Positions 8,892 to 18,198 are shown, counted from the first letter of the stretch. The stretch is 64,000 nucleotides of DNA from Sphingopyxis sp. 2PD (GCF_005503695.1 NZ_SCMU01000008.1:1-64000), one strand, 5' to 3'. A program made the numbers and translations. Notes: generated from the sequence alone by a model not told the origin.

Positions 8892-10895
8892 ATGCATGGG
8901 CATAGCGGCCCGATGCAACGGCAGGACCAGAGCCGATATTGCTGGCGTGGGGGCCAGCACGCACAGTTTATACGGGCCCTTGCGGTACTCGTGGGGCTGG
9001 CGCTGTCGCTCGTCGCCAATCCGGCGGCGGCGCAGACCAGCACAACCTACAGCAACACGACAAACGGGACGATCAGCGAGACCGCGACCACCTGTACCAG
9101 CCCGATGGTGCGCAATTTCACCGTCGCCGCGAATGCCCAGATCACCGATGTCAACATCGGCGTCCAATTCAGCCACACCTACCGCGGCGATATTCGCGCC
9201 ACTTTGGTGTCGCCGACCGGCACTGTGGTCAATCTGATCACCAACGTCGGGGCGGGGGCGGATAATCTGAACGTGCTGTTCGACGACAGCGCCGCGACCA
9301 GCATCACCACCCACAGCGCGAACGACAACACCGCCGCCGCGCCGCCATATCAGCGGACCTTCAGCCCCGAAGGCTCGCTCGCGTCGTTCAACGGCCAGGG
9401 TTCGGCGGGAACCTGGCAGCTCACCATCTGCGACTCGCTGAACGGCGATACGGGCAATTTCACCCGCGCCGACCTGACGCTGACGACGGTGCCGATGGCG
9501 CCTTCGGCCGATTTGTCGCTGACCAAGTCGGTGAGCAACGCCGCTCCGGCTGTGGGCGCCAGCGTCAATTATGTGCTCAGCGTTACCAACGCGAGCGGCT
9601 CGGCGCTGACCGCCACCGGGGTGACGGTACAGGATATGCTGCCAGCGGGTTTTGCCTTCACCGGCGCATCGGGCTTCGGCAGCTACAACAGCAGCACGGG
9701 GGTGTGGACGGTCGGCAGCATTCCGCCGGGGACGACGCGGACGCTCACGATAACCGGCACCGTCACCGCGACCGCCGGCGCAACGATCACCAACATCGCC
9801 GAAGTCAGCGCCTCGTCGGCGTTCGATTTCGATTCGACCCCGGGCAATGGCGCCGCGGGCGAGGATGATTATGACACGGCCAGCTTCACCGTGGCAGGCA
9901 CCCGCGTCGCGGGGACACCGCCGACGCTGGTCTGCCCGGTTGGCAGCACGGTTCACGACTGGGACAGCGTCAGCTGGACGGCGGGAACGACCAGCGGCAG
10001 CTATGCGCTGGCCGCGATCGGCACGATGAATTTCAACATTTCGATCAGCGGCGGGGTGTTCCTGAACAACGCCACCTATGGCGGCCAGTCGCCGACGCGG
10101 CAGAATGTGGTCACCGGCGGATTTTCCCCCGCGCAATTTTCGATCTTTGAGATCGTCGACATGACCAGCCAGGCGGGCAGCGTGTCGAGTGTCTTCACGC
10201 TCCCGACCGCGGTGCCGGGGGTGCAGTTCCGGTTGTTCGACATCGACTACGCCGCCGGGCAGTTCGCCGACCGGGTGACCGTCACGGGCAGTTTCAACGG
10301 ATCGCCGGTAACCCCGGTGCTGACCAACGGCGTCAGCAACTATGTCATCGGCAACAGCGCCTATGGCGACGGCACCTCCGCCGACGCCAGCGCGAACGGC
10401 AATGTCGTGGTGACCTTTAGCGCGCCCGTCGACACGATCACCGTCGAATATGGCAACCACAGCCTTGCCCCCGCCAATCCGGGGCAGCAGGCGATCGCGA
10501 TCCACGACGTCACCTTCTGCCGCCCGACCGCCAACCTGACGATCGCCAAGACCAGCAGCGTCGTCAGCGACCCGACGAATGGTACGACCGATCCCAAGGC
10601 GATACCGGGCGCCGCGATGCGCTATTGCATCCTGGTGACCAACAACGGCAGCGGCACCGCAACGTCGGTCAACGTCGCCGACGCGTTGCCCGCCGCGACG
10701 ACCTTTGTCCCCGGTTCGCTGCGCAGCGGTACCAGCTGCGCCGGGGCGACGACGATCGAGGACGACAACGCCAGCGGCGGCGACGAAAGCGACCCCTTCG
10801 GCGCATCGATTACCGGCACCACTGTCACCGCAACCGCCCCGACGCTTGCTCCCGGAACCGCCTTGGCGATTGCTTTTGACGTGACAATCAATTGA
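8892..10895 (+). CDS. Secreted protein with P-domain-like and DUF11 repeats
   Basis: Large extracellular or surface protein, 667 residues from the ATG at 8892 (an ATG at 8913 is also possible). A basic start and hydrophobic stretch (ALAVLVGLALSLVANPAAAQ) form a signal peptide cut after AAA. The next approximately 130 residues resemble a proprotein-convertase P-domain (IGVQFSHTYRGDIRATLVSP, later GTWQLTICDS). A DUF11-type beta-sandwich follows (LSLTKSVSNAAPAVGASVNY), then an unassigned approximately 200-residue domain, and finally a second DUF11-type domain starting LTIAKTSSVVSDPTNGTTDP. There is no obvious anchor, sorting signal or C-terminal helix, so attachment is unknown. It is rich in Thr, Ser, Ala and Gly and has no recognisable enzyme. 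Confidence 0.75.
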   Translation: MHGHSGPMQRQDQSRYCWRGGQHAQFIRALAVLVGLALSLVANPAAAQTSTTYSNTTNGTISETATTCTSPMVRNFTVAANAQITDVNIGVQFSHTYRGDIRATLVSPTGTVVNLITNVGAGADNLNVLFDDSAATSITTHSANDNTAAAPPYQRTFSPEGSLASFNGQGSAGTWQLTICDSLNGDTGNFTRADLTLTTVPMAPSADLSLTKSVSNAAPAVGASVNYVLSVTNASGSALTATGVTVQDMLPAGFAFTGASGFGSYNSSTGVWTVGSIPPGTTRTLTITGTVTATAGATITNIAEVSASSAFDFDSTPGNGAAGEDDYDTASFTVAGTRVAGTPPTLVCPVGSTVHDWDSVSWTAGTTSGSYALAAIGTMNFNISISGGVFLNNATYGGQSPTRQNVVTGGFSPAQFSIFEIVDMTSQAGSVSSVFTLPTAVPGVQFRLFDIDYAAGQFADRVTVTGSFNGSPVTPVLTNGVSNYVIGNSAYGDGTSADASANGNVVVTFSAPVDTITVEYGNHSLAPANPGQQAIAIHDVTFCRPTANLTIAKTSSVVSDPTNGTTDPKAIPGAAMRYCILVTNNGSGTATSVNVADALPAATTFVPGSLRSGTSCAGATTIEDDNASGGDESDPFGASITGTTVTATAPTLAPGTALAIAFDVTIN

Positions 10896-10940
10896 TTTTC
10901 ATTAACTTTAATCGCTCAGCTGGCATTTGAGCGAACCCAA

Positions 10941-12998
10941 ATGACCCACCAGGATTGCCCTCTTCGCGCGCTGGCCCGCTTTGGCGGGCTGACGGTCGTC
11001 GCGGCGGCGCTGGTTGTCGTACCCCCGGCCTCGGCCCAGCGCGTCATCGTGAACCCGTCGTTCGAAGCGAACGATCCGCAGGGGCCGGGCGCCGCCAATT
11101 TCCAGATTTATGCCAATGGGTCGGTGATCGGCTGGGACTCGGCATCGGGCGAGATCGAGCTTTGGGACAGCAATTTTCAGGCTGTGCCTGCCTATGCCGG
11201 GTCGGTGTTCGCCGAAATGAACGCCAATGTGCCGGGCGCGCTGTACCAGAATATCTGCATGGTGACCGGCGAGACAATCGGCTGGACCTTTGCTCATCGC
11301 GCCCGGTCGGGCGGCCCAGCGACGCAGACCGCGCGCTTTCAGGTGGCGAGCACGGGCGGCACCCTGATCCAGGCGCTCGCGACACAGTCGTCGACGATCA
11401 ACAATGTGTGGAACGTCAACACCGGGTCGACGACCTATACGGGTGCATCGGGGATCCAGCGGGTCCAGTTCATCACCACCGATCCGGGCAGTTACGGAAA
11501 TTTCCTCGACGACATCCGGATCACGCTCAACCCCTTTGTCGAGCTGTCGACGGCCTCGGCCTCGGGCGTCGAATCGCTGGCGAGTGCGAACCTCCCGACG
11601 CTGATCGTCAACGGGACCTTGTTCACCGCGCAGACGATCAATGTCAGCATCACCGGCGGCACCGCGGTGCGCGGCACCGATTACACGACCCCGGGCGGCG
11701 GCGCGAACTTCAACGTGACAATCCCCGCGGGCACCTATCAAAACACCGCCGTCCCGCTTGGCATCCAGATCGTCGATGACACCGCGACCGAAGGCAGCGA
11801 GACGATCCAGATCGCGCTGAACCCCGGCACCGGCTACACCGTATCGAGCACATCGAGCTGCGGCGGCGCGGCGCGCACCACGAGCAGCTATACGATCACC
11901 GACAATGATTCGCCGGTGGTGCTGACCAAAAACTGGGTCACCGGGATTGCGGGTGATGCCGTCAGCCTCGCGATCAGCGGCGGTTTCGCCGCCAGCGCAG
12001 GAACGTCGACCGTCGGCGGGGCGGCGACAAACGCCACCGCCGTCGCGATCCCCGGCAGCACGCTCACCCTGACCGAAACCTATACGTCGGGCGCCGCGGC
12101 AAATTACAACAGCAGCATCGAATGCCGCCGCAACAGCGACAATGTCGTCGTCGCGACCGCGGGCAGCGGGCTCAGCCGCACCGTCGTCATGCCGTCGGGT
12201 ACCTCGCTCACCTGCACCTGGACCAACAGCCGCCGGGCGGCCAGCCTGGTCGTGCGCAAAAGCTGGGTCAATGCGGTGCTGGCCAACGCGGTCACGGTGG
12301 CGACCAGCGGCCTCATCAACAACGCCAGCTTGTCGTCGGTCGCCAACAGCGCGAATGAAACCGACACCAACGCCGCTGTGACGGTCTATGCCGGGGAAAG
12401 CGCGACGCTCAGCGAGACATTCACCGTCGGCAATGGCACGAATTATGGGCAGCTGCTCGCCTGCACCGGCAATGGCACCGCGCTCGCGGGCAACGTCCTG
12501 ACAGTGAACGCCGCCGACACCGCGATCGTCTGCACCTTTACCAACAGCTATGTCGCGCCCTTGTCGATCGCCAAGACGTCGGTTGCCTATAGTGATCCGA
12601 TCAACGGGATGACCAACCCGAAACTGATCCCCGGCGGCTTTGCCAATTACACGCTTACCGTCACCGCACCCGCCAGCACCAGCCCGACCAACAACAGCGT
12701 CATCGTCACCGACGCGCTGCCCGCGAACCTCAGCCTGTTCGTCGGAACCTACGCGCCCGGCCCCGGCCCGGTGCGCTTTACCGCAGGCAGCAGCGGGCTG
12801 ACCTACAGCTTCACCAGCCTGACGAGCGCGGCCGACGATCTGGAGTTTTCGAACAATGGCGGCGCCAGTTGGAGCTATGCGCCGACCGCCGATGCCGATG
12901 GCGTCGACGCCAATGTCACCCATGTCCGCATTCGTCCGAAGGGGTCGATGGTGCCGGGATCGAGCTTCACGATCAACCTCCGCGGGCTCGTCAAATAG
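10941..12998 (+). CDS. Secreted repeat protein, Calx-beta-like and DUF11 domains
   Basis: Second surface protein, 685 residues, starting 45 bases after its neighbour ends. The signal peptide is GGLTVVAAALVVVPPASAQ. The mature part begins with a lectin-like or carbohydrate-binding-like beta domain (NPSFEANDPQGPG). A Calx-beta-like repeat follows (GGTAVRGTDYTTPGGG...DDTATEGSETIQI), then two related approximately 100-residue repeats starting LTKNWVTGIAGDAV and VRKSWVNAVLANAV. It ends in a domain beginning LSIAKTSVAYSDPINGMTNP, clearly homologous to the last domain of the upstream protein. This points to shared ancestry and probably one operon. Function is unknown; calcium-binding adhesion is an inference from the Calx-beta resemblance. 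Confidence 0.72.
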   Translation: MTHQDCPLRALARFGGLTVVAAALVVVPPASAQRVIVNPSFEANDPQGPGAANFQIYANGSVIGWDSASGEIELWDSNFQAVPAYAGSVFAEMNANVPGALYQNICMVTGETIGWTFAHRARSGGPATQTARFQVASTGGTLIQALATQSSTINNVWNVNTGSTTYTGASGIQRVQFITTDPGSYGNFLDDIRITLNPFVELSTASASGVESLASANLPTLIVNGTLFTAQTINVSITGGTAVRGTDYTTPGGGANFNVTIPAGTYQNTAVPLGIQIVDDTATEGSETIQIALNPGTGYTVSSTSSCGGAARTTSSYTITDNDSPVVLTKNWVTGIAGDAVSLAISGGFAASAGTSTVGGAATNATAVAIPGSTLTLTETYTSGAAANYNSSIECRRNSDNVVVATAGSGLSRTVVMPSGTSLTCTWTNSRRAASLVVRKSWVNAVLANAVTVATSGLINNASLSSVANSANETDTNAAVTVYAGESATLSETFTVGNGTNYGQLLACTGNGTALAGNVLTVNAADTAIVCTFTNSYVAPLSIAKTSVAYSDPINGMTNPKLIPGGFANYTLTVTAPASTSPTNNSVIVTDALPANLSLFVGTYAPGPGPVRFTAGSSGLTYSFTSLTSAADDLEFSNNGGASWSYAPTADADGVDANVTHVRIRPKGSMVPGSSFTINLRGLVK

Positions 12999-13050
12999 CG
13001 CCTGCGCAACAGTCGATTGCATTCTGTACTGAACAGTCTAAATGCGCGAT

Positions 13051-14424
13051 ATGAGCACGCGCACCGCTTCGGACAGCAACGATCCCATCGTCGAACATCG
13101 CGACGAACTGGCCATCCCGATGATCAAGGGCGAGAAGCCCAAGGACCGCTGGCGGATCGGCACCGAGCATGAAAAATTCGTCTATCGCACCGCCGATCAC
13201 CGCGCGCCAAGCTATGACGAACCCGGCGGCATCCACGACCTGTTGATGGCGCTCACCCGCTTTGGCTGGGAGCCGGTGATCGAGGGCGGCAAGGTGATCG
13301 CCTTGGCGGGCAGCGACGGCACCGTCAGCCTCGAGCCCGCCGGACAACTCGAACTCTCGGGCGCGCCGCTCGAAAACCTGCACCAGACCTGCGCCGAAAC
13401 CGGCCGCCATCTGAAACAGGTCAAGGAAGTCGGCGCCGAACTCGGGCTCGGCTTCCTCGGGCTTGGCATGTGGCCCGACAAGACCCGCGCCGAACTGCCG
13501 ATCATGCCCAAGGGCCGCTACAAGATCATGCTCGACCATATGCCGCGCGTCGGCAGCATGGGGCTCGACATGATGCTTCGCACCTGCACGATCCAGACCA
13601 ATCTCGATTATTCGTCCGAAGCCGACATGGTGCAGAAATTCCGCGTGAGCCTGGCGCTGCAACCGCTCGCGACCGCGCTGTTCGCCAGCTCGCCCTTCAC
13701 CGAAGGCAAGCCCAACGGCTATATGTCGTACCGCAGCCATATCTGGACCGACACCGACCCCGCGCGCACCGGCATGCTGCCCTTCGTGTTCGAGGATGGC
13801 TTCGGCTATGAACGCTATGTCGATTACATGCTCGATGTGCCGATGTATTTCGTCTTCCGCGACGGCAAATATATCGACGCGGCGGGGCAGAGCTTCCGCG
13901 ATTTCCTGAAGGGCGAGCTGCCCGCGCTGCCCGGCGAAAAGCCGCGCCTCAGCGACTGGAACGACCATCTTTCGACCGCCTTCCCCGAGGTGCGCCTGAA
14001 AAGCTTCCTCGAAATGCGCGGTGCCGACGGCGGGCCGTGGAACCGCATTTGTGCGCTTCCGGCCTTGTGGGTCGGGCTGCTCTACGACCAGGGCGCGCTC
14101 GACGCGGCGTGGGATCTGGTCAAGGGCTGGAGCATCGCGGAGCAGCAGATGCTGCGCGATGCGGTGCCCAGCGAAGGGCTCGACGCCCCCGCCCCCGGCG
14201 GCGGCACCGTCGGCGAGCTGGCGCACCGCGTGCTCGACATCGCCGCCGCCGGACTCGCCGCGCGCGGCGAGGTCAATTCGATGGGCGACAATGAAGTCGG
14301 CTTCCTCGAACCGCTCCGCCGCATTGCCAAAAGCGGCAAATCCCCGGCGCACGACCTGCTCGACCGCTACGAAGGGCCGTGGCACCGCGACCTGTCGAAA
14401 ATCTACGACGAGCTTAGTTTTTAG
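13051..14424 (+). CDS. gshA: Glutamate-cysteine ligase, plant/alphaproteobacterial type
   Basis: Catalyses the first step of glutathione synthesis, joining glutamate and cysteine with ATP. The 457-residue protein (ATG at 13051; another at 13042) has the class-3 GCS2 layout. Visible features are IGTEHEKF near the start, the SLEPAGQLELSGAP substrate-binding motif near residue 90, and MMLRTCTIQTNLDY, ending around LDRYEGPWHRDLSKIYDEL. It supplies glutathione that the four GST-type genes in this window could use. The stop overlaps the convergent neighbour by four bases. Confidence 0.96.
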   Translation: MSTRTASDSNDPIVEHRDELAIPMIKGEKPKDRWRIGTEHEKFVYRTADHRAPSYDEPGGIHDLLMALTRFGWEPVIEGGKVIALAGSDGTVSLEPAGQLELSGAPLENLHQTCAETGRHLKQVKEVGAELGLGFLGLGMWPDKTRAELPIMPKGRYKIMLDHMPRVGSMGLDMMLRTCTIQTNLDYSSEADMVQKFRVSLALQPLATALFASSPFTEGKPNGYMSYRSHIWTDTDPARTGMLPFVFEDGFGYERYVDYMLDVPMYFVFRDGKYIDAAGQSFRDFLKGELPALPGEKPRLSDWNDHLSTAFPEVRLKSFLEMRGADGGPWNRICALPALWVGLLYDQGALDAAWDLVKGWSIAEQQMLRDAVPSEGLDAPAPGGGTVGELAHRVLDIAAAGLAARGEVNSMGDNEVGFLEPLRRIAKSGKSPAHDLLDRYEGPWHRDLSKIYDELSF

Positions 14425-15827
14425 GCGACGGGGCCAACCCGCTCGTCGGGTTCGAGGCGGATCAGGGGGCGTTTCCGCCCGGTCAGCCGCGCGCACAGCC
14501 GCGGGACGAGCGCATTGTCCTGCGCCCAATTCCAATAGGCGACATAGGCAGGATCGGCGAGCAGATGCTTTTCCTCGGTCTTGGCGCGCCAGTAATAGAC
14601 CCCGCTGACCAGCGCGAGCAGCACGACGTTGCGCGCGCCTTCGACCCAGCCGCCGGTGGTGGCGAGAAACGGCATCGCAGCAAACCACCAGCTCAGATTT
14701 TTCGACACATAGGCGGGGTGCCGGGTGAATTTATAGGGTCCGTGGGTGATGATGCCGCGGTGGGTCAGGTTCGAAAAGCGGATGCCGAACGCCATCGTTG
14801 CCCAGCTGTAGATCATCGTGAGCAGCGCCAGCATCGCGGCCCAAACGATCAGCAGCGCCTCCTGCCCCGCCAGCCAATGCCCCCAGTCGGCGCCATGCAC
14901 CTGATAGTCGAGCGGCCCGCCGCTCATCAGGATGAAGGGCGGATAGCAGACCAGCGCCGCGACCCACGCCATACCATAGGGATTGGCGGTGCGAATATGC
15001 GCGTCGAGCGGTTTCAGCGTCAGGATGTAGCCAACCGTCGCGATATGGACGTCGATCAGATACAGGAAATTGAGCATCCAGATGCCGGTCATGTACGGAT
15101 TGGCCAGCACATCGGTCATCGGCACCGTCACCAACGCCGAAAAATTGCCCGGCACGATCGACAGCATGAAGGCGGTGAAAAACCCCTTCACCGCCCAGGC
15201 GCGCAGGTGGTGGCCAATTGCGCGGCGATCGACGGGCTGTCCGGGGGCAATCAGCCAGCGGCCGAATTGATAACATCCGTCGCGCGGTTCGATCATCCTT
15301 CGGTCGAGCCACAGCATATAGGGCACCGACACCAGCAGCAGCCACGGCGCCACCCGTTCGAGCAAATCCATCGAAAAGGCGTAATTGCCGGTCCAATAAT
15401 AGCGCATCGTCGCATAGATCAGCGCGATCAGCCCCCATGTCGCCCACAGTCCGGCGAGCTTGGTCAGGCTGATGTCGATCGTCTCGCGCCAAGGGCGGCG
15501 CTGCGCCCAGTCGATCCCGGTCGATGGGTTGCGGTGCACCTTGTCGACAAAGATCGACCACAACACCATCGGGATGCCGCAGGCGAGCACGCTGGCGACC
15601 GCCGAATTGGGACCGCTCATCGGCCCGCGCGTCCCCCAGTCGATGCCAAGAAACGCGGCGATGTCGGGCGCATAGCGAGCCAGCACCAGATAGGTGACGA
15701 GCCCCGCCAGACCGACAAACCCCACGCCGGCGCTCACCGCCGAGCGGGGACGCGGCGCCGCGGTCGGCGGCAGGTCGTCGGCAGCCGTCAGCAAGCCGGC
15801 GGAAGGGAGTTTGGCGACGTCGTTCAC
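14421..15827 (-). CDS. Multispanning membrane methyltransferase-like protein (ICMT/PEMT type)
   Basis: Integral membrane protein of 468 residues from the GTG at 15827 (the open frame extends to 15929, but that part is AT-rich and unlike the rest). About ten hydrophobic segments are visible. The C-terminal quarter has the isoprenylcysteine/phospholipid methyltransferase pattern: HGPYKFTRHPAYVSKNLSWW, then TEEKHLLADPAYVAYWNWAQ, where the RHP and EE residues bind S-adenosylmethionine and substrate in that superfamily. The first 300 residues are additional membrane helices, longer than usual for this family. Substrate is unknown; a lipid or isoprenoid is a guess. Confidence 0.7.
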   Translation of the reverse strand: MNDVAKLPSAGLLTAADDLPPTAAPRPRSAVSAGVGFVGLAGLVTYLVLARYAPDIAAFLGIDWGTRGPMSGPNSAVASVLACGIPMVLWSIFVDKVHRNPSTGIDWAQRRPWRETIDISLTKLAGLWATWGLIALIYATMRYYWTGNYAFSMDLLERVAPWLLLVSVPYMLWLDRRMIEPRDGCYQFGRWLIAPGQPVDRRAIGHHLRAWAVKGFFTAFMLSIVPGNFSALVTVPMTDVLANPYMTGIWMLNFLYLIDVHIATVGYILTLKPLDAHIRTANPYGMAWVAALVCYPPFILMSGGPLDYQVHGADWGHWLAGQEALLIVWAAMLALLTMIYSWATMAFGIRFSNLTHRGIITHGPYKFTRHPAYVSKNLSWWFAAMPFLATTGGWVEGARNVVLLALVSGVYYWRAKTEEKHLLADPAYVAYWNWAQDNALVPRLCARLTGRKRPLIRLEPDERVGPVA

Positions 15828-16059
15828 CGGCTTGGCCCTAGCAAAATTTGGTAAGCAAGCCGTCAATATTATTTGCCGATTCGCAGCGAATTTTCCCGCC
15901 AAAATGGCAGTGTTCCCGCCGTTTGACACCGTTCACCGCATGCCCGGTTCGACTCGGCGCGAGTCGCCCCGCAAAGATTCGCCGCGCCGCAAACGGCCTG
16001 TTAAGGCGCGCATCAATCGGGGCGGAGGGCTCCACAGAACAACAAGATGGGGTCGCCAC

Positions 16060-17268
16060 TTGTCATCGAAATCCACGGGCCTGCGCCACTGGCGCCAGCG
16101 CTTCAACGCGCTGTTTCAGGACCATGAAATCTTCGTTCGCACGCATGGTCATGTTCGATTCCTGCGGATCAGCGCCGTCTGGCAAAAGCGCGTCGCGCTG
16201 ATCGCCGCGGTCGTGCTGACCGCGTGGGCGGGCGCCACGCTCGCGGTACTCGTCAACCAGCTGCTCACCGCCGACGAACGCGCCGCCGTGGCGCAGCAGT
16301 CGGCGGCGGCGGCCGCGTCCGAAAAGCGCATTGCGCAATATCGCGATCGCGTCGCCGAAACCGCCGCCGATCTCGAGGAGCGGCAGGATCAGCTGGAAGA
16401 GTGGCAGAAGACCTATTTCGGGTCCGAACCCGCGGCGATTGCCGAAGGCGTGAACGACACGAAGGGTGGAACGGCCCAGCCGGCCCTGAAAACTAGCGCC
16501 ATTGACCCCAGCCTGCCTCCCGAAGCGCAGGCGCTCGCGCGCGTCGCCGCGCGTCAGGAGGCGCTCTCCACGCGCCTGCTCGCAGCGGTCAATGAACGCG
16601 CCGCCAATGCCGAAACGGCGGTGGCGCAGCTTGGGCTCAATCCCACCGCGATCATTCGCGGCGCGGCCACCGGTCGCGGTGGTCCGTTCATCCCGTACAA
16701 GGGCCGGATGGGCAAGGCGAAAGCGCTCGGCCCGTCGTTTGCCGCGCTCGAAGGCGCCCTGTTCCGCATGGAAGTGCTGGAACGCACGCTCGTCGCCGTC
16801 CCCTCGGGCAACCCCGCCGACGTGCTGATGATGTCGTCGGGCTTCGGCTATCGCAGCGATCCGTTCACCGGCGGCGCCGCAATGCATTCGGGGCTCGATT
16901 TCCGCGGCCCGATCGGCACCCCGATCCTCGCCGCCGCGCCCGGCCGCGTCAGCTTTGTCGGGGTCAAGTCGGGCTATGGCAATGTCGTCGAGATCGATCA
17001 TGGCCAGGGCATCATGACCCGCTACGCCCACTTGTCGGGCTTTACGTCCAAGGTCGGGGCGCAGGTCGCCGCCGGCCAGCAAATCGCCAAAATGGGCTCG
17101 ACCGGCCGTTCGACCGGCAGCCACCTGCATTTCGAAGTCCGTTTGAACGGCGTCGCGGTCAACCCGCGCCGCTTCCTGGAGGCCAAAGCCGATGTTCTCG
17201 AAGTCAAAGACGACGCAAGGCAGCGAGTCGGTGCCATCGCTGCCCGCGGTGCCCGCGGTGCCCGCTAA
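16060..17268 (+). CDS. M23-family peptidoglycan endopeptidase
   Basis: Membrane-anchored metallopeptidase that probably cuts peptide cross-links in peptidoglycan. A TTG start at 16060 gives 402 residues. In-frame ATGs at 15904 and 15940 exist, but the codons there (AGA, ACA, GGT, GTT) are unlike the gene body, so I treat that part as untranslated. A membrane helix (VALIAAVVLTAWAGATLAVLV, near 45-65) is followed by a coiled-coil segment and the C-terminal M23 domain with zinc ligands HSGLD (H276, D280) and HLHFE (H355, H357). The last 77 bases overlap the bactofilin gene in another frame, a common pairing in which bactofilin positions the peptidase. Confidence 0.9.
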   Translation: MSSKSTGLRHWRQRFNALFQDHEIFVRTHGHVRFLRISAVWQKRVALIAAVVLTAWAGATLAVLVNQLLTADERAAVAQQSAAAAASEKRIAQYRDRVAETAADLEERQDQLEEWQKTYFGSEPAAIAEGVNDTKGGTAQPALKTSAIDPSLPPEAQALARVAARQEALSTRLLAAVNERAANAETAVAQLGLNPTAIIRGAATGRGGPFIPYKGRMGKAKALGPSFAALEGALFRMEVLERTLVAVPSGNPADVLMMSSGFGYRSDPFTGGAAMHSGLDFRGPIGTPILAAAPGRVSFVGVKSGYGNVVEIDHGQGIMTRYAHLSGFTSKVGAQVAAGQQIAKMGSTGRSTGSHLHFEVRLNGVAVNPRRFLEAKADVLEVKDDARQRVGAIAARGARGAR

Positions 17269-17668
17269 AATGGCGACCGGCGCGCGTCACACGACCTTTT
17301 CGATCCTGGGATCGGACGTCGTCGTCACCGGAAATGTCTCCGCCAGTGTCGACCTGCACGTCGATGGCAAGATCGACGGCGACCTGAAATGCGCCAATCT
17401 GGTGCAGGGCGAAGCGAGCGAGATCAAGGGCGCGGTCACCGCCGAAACCGCCAAGATCGCGGGCCTGCTGGACGGGTCGATCGAGGCCAAGACGTTGATC
17501 GTCCACGCCACCGCGCGGATCACCGGCGATGTGACCTACGAAACCATCACGATCGAAAATGGCGGCAAGGTCGACGGCAAGCTGTCGCATCGCCGCCACG
17601 GCGCTGGCGCGGCCAAAGCGCCGCCTCCGCTCGAAGTCGTCGAAAACAAGTCGGCGCTGGGCATCTGA
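17192..17668 (+). CDS. Bactofilin (polymer-forming cytoskeletal protein)
   Basis: Cytoskeletal protein, 158 residues, that assembles nucleotide-free filaments at the inner membrane and recruits cell-wall enzymes. It has the N-terminal MFSKSK motif typical of membrane-associated bactofilins, a Pro/Ala/Val-rich flexible tail, then a central beta-helix of short repeats (GNVSASVDLHVDGKIDGDLK, later IENGGKVDGKL). A second ATG at 17270 would lose MFSK, so I keep the start inside the M23 gene. The 77-base out-of-frame overlap suggests coupled translation with the endopeptidase. Confidence 0.93.
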   Translation: MFSKSKTTQGSESVPSLPAVPAVPAKMATGARHTTFSILGSDVVVTGNVSASVDLHVDGKIDGDLKCANLVQGEASEIKGAVTAETAKIAGLLDGSIEAKTLIVHATARITGDVTYETITIENGGKVDGKLSHRRHGAGAAKAPPPLEVVENKSALGI

Positions 17669-17690
17669 TTCGGATCTGCACCGCGATGCC

Positions 17691-17912
17691 ATGACCGCGC
17701 ATCAATTCGACATCGACGCCCATGTTCATTGGGCGTCGGGCCGCGGCGAAGGCCATGGCCGGATCGCCAAGCGCTTCGAAACCCGCGTCGAGCGCATCAT
17801 CAAGGGCGCGCGCATCGTCCGCAACGGATCGCCCGCCAACCCCGCCTACCTGATCGAAATGATCGACGGGCGCGAGGTGCTGAAGCTGGGCAGCGAGCTC
17901 AGCAGCGACTGA
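17691..17912 (+). CDS. HVA1/DUF2945 small protein
   Basis: A 73-residue protein resembling the hypervirulence-associated (HVA1, DUF2945) family, with a Tudor-like beta fold. The pattern IVRNGSPANPAYLIEMIDGREVLKLGSEL at the end matches the conserved core. It starts at ATG 17691, 22 bases after the bactofilin stop, and could be co-transcribed with it. Its 3' end overlaps the convergent DUF1905 gene by 14 bases. Molecular function in bacteria is not known. Confidence 0.75.
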   Translation: MTAHQFDIDAHVHWASGRGEGHGRIAKRFETRVERIIKGARIVRNGSPANPAYLIEMIDGREVLKLGSELSSD

Positions 17913-18198
17913 CGCTGCCAATCTCGACGATCACCGCAATGCGGTCGCCGAACCCGACGCCCTCGGCACGCTGCACCGCGACCTTGATCGGCAACATATA
18001 CGTGTCCCCGCGCCGGAACAGCGCGGTGGCAAAGTCGGTGCGCCCGATGCGCACTGTCGCCGGCACCATCCCCCAACCATAGCTGACCTCGCGCGCCGCA
18101 TAGGCCACTTCGCCGACCAGATGCTCGGGGACGGCAACGAACAGATAGGGCGGCGGGCCGCGCCATTCGATGATCGGGGCTTCGAACGCGAGCTTCAA
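17899..18198 (-). CDS. DUF1905-domain protein
   Basis: Small protein of 99 residues starting at a TTG that overlaps the comM stop (AATTGA): LKLAFEAPIIEWRGPPPYLFV. The segment EHLVGEVAYAAREVSYGWGM and a later VAVQRAEGVGFGDRIAV fit the DUF1905 beta-barrel family. The open frame extends upstream to 18669, but that part is a shadow of comM. The overlap implies translational coupling to comM. Biochemical role is unknown. Confidence 0.72.
   Translation of the reverse strand: MKLAFEAPIIEWRGPPPYLFVAVPEHLVGEVAYAAREVSYGWGMVPATVRIGRTDFATALFRRGDTYMLPIKVAVQRAEGVGFGDRIAVIVEIGSVSRC

Noticed and set aside
10908-13022. Open 704-codon frame opposite the second repeat protein
   Set aside because: GC-rich DNA yields long antisense frames. 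The protein is a mixture of Arg, Gly and Asp without known motifs, while the plus strand has a signal peptide and recognisable domains.
14565-15854. Open 429-codon frame opposite the methyltransferase-like gene
   Set aside because: Composition is that of a shadow (His, Gln, Arg, Asp-rich) with no motif, and the minus strand encodes regular membrane helices with an RHPAY site.
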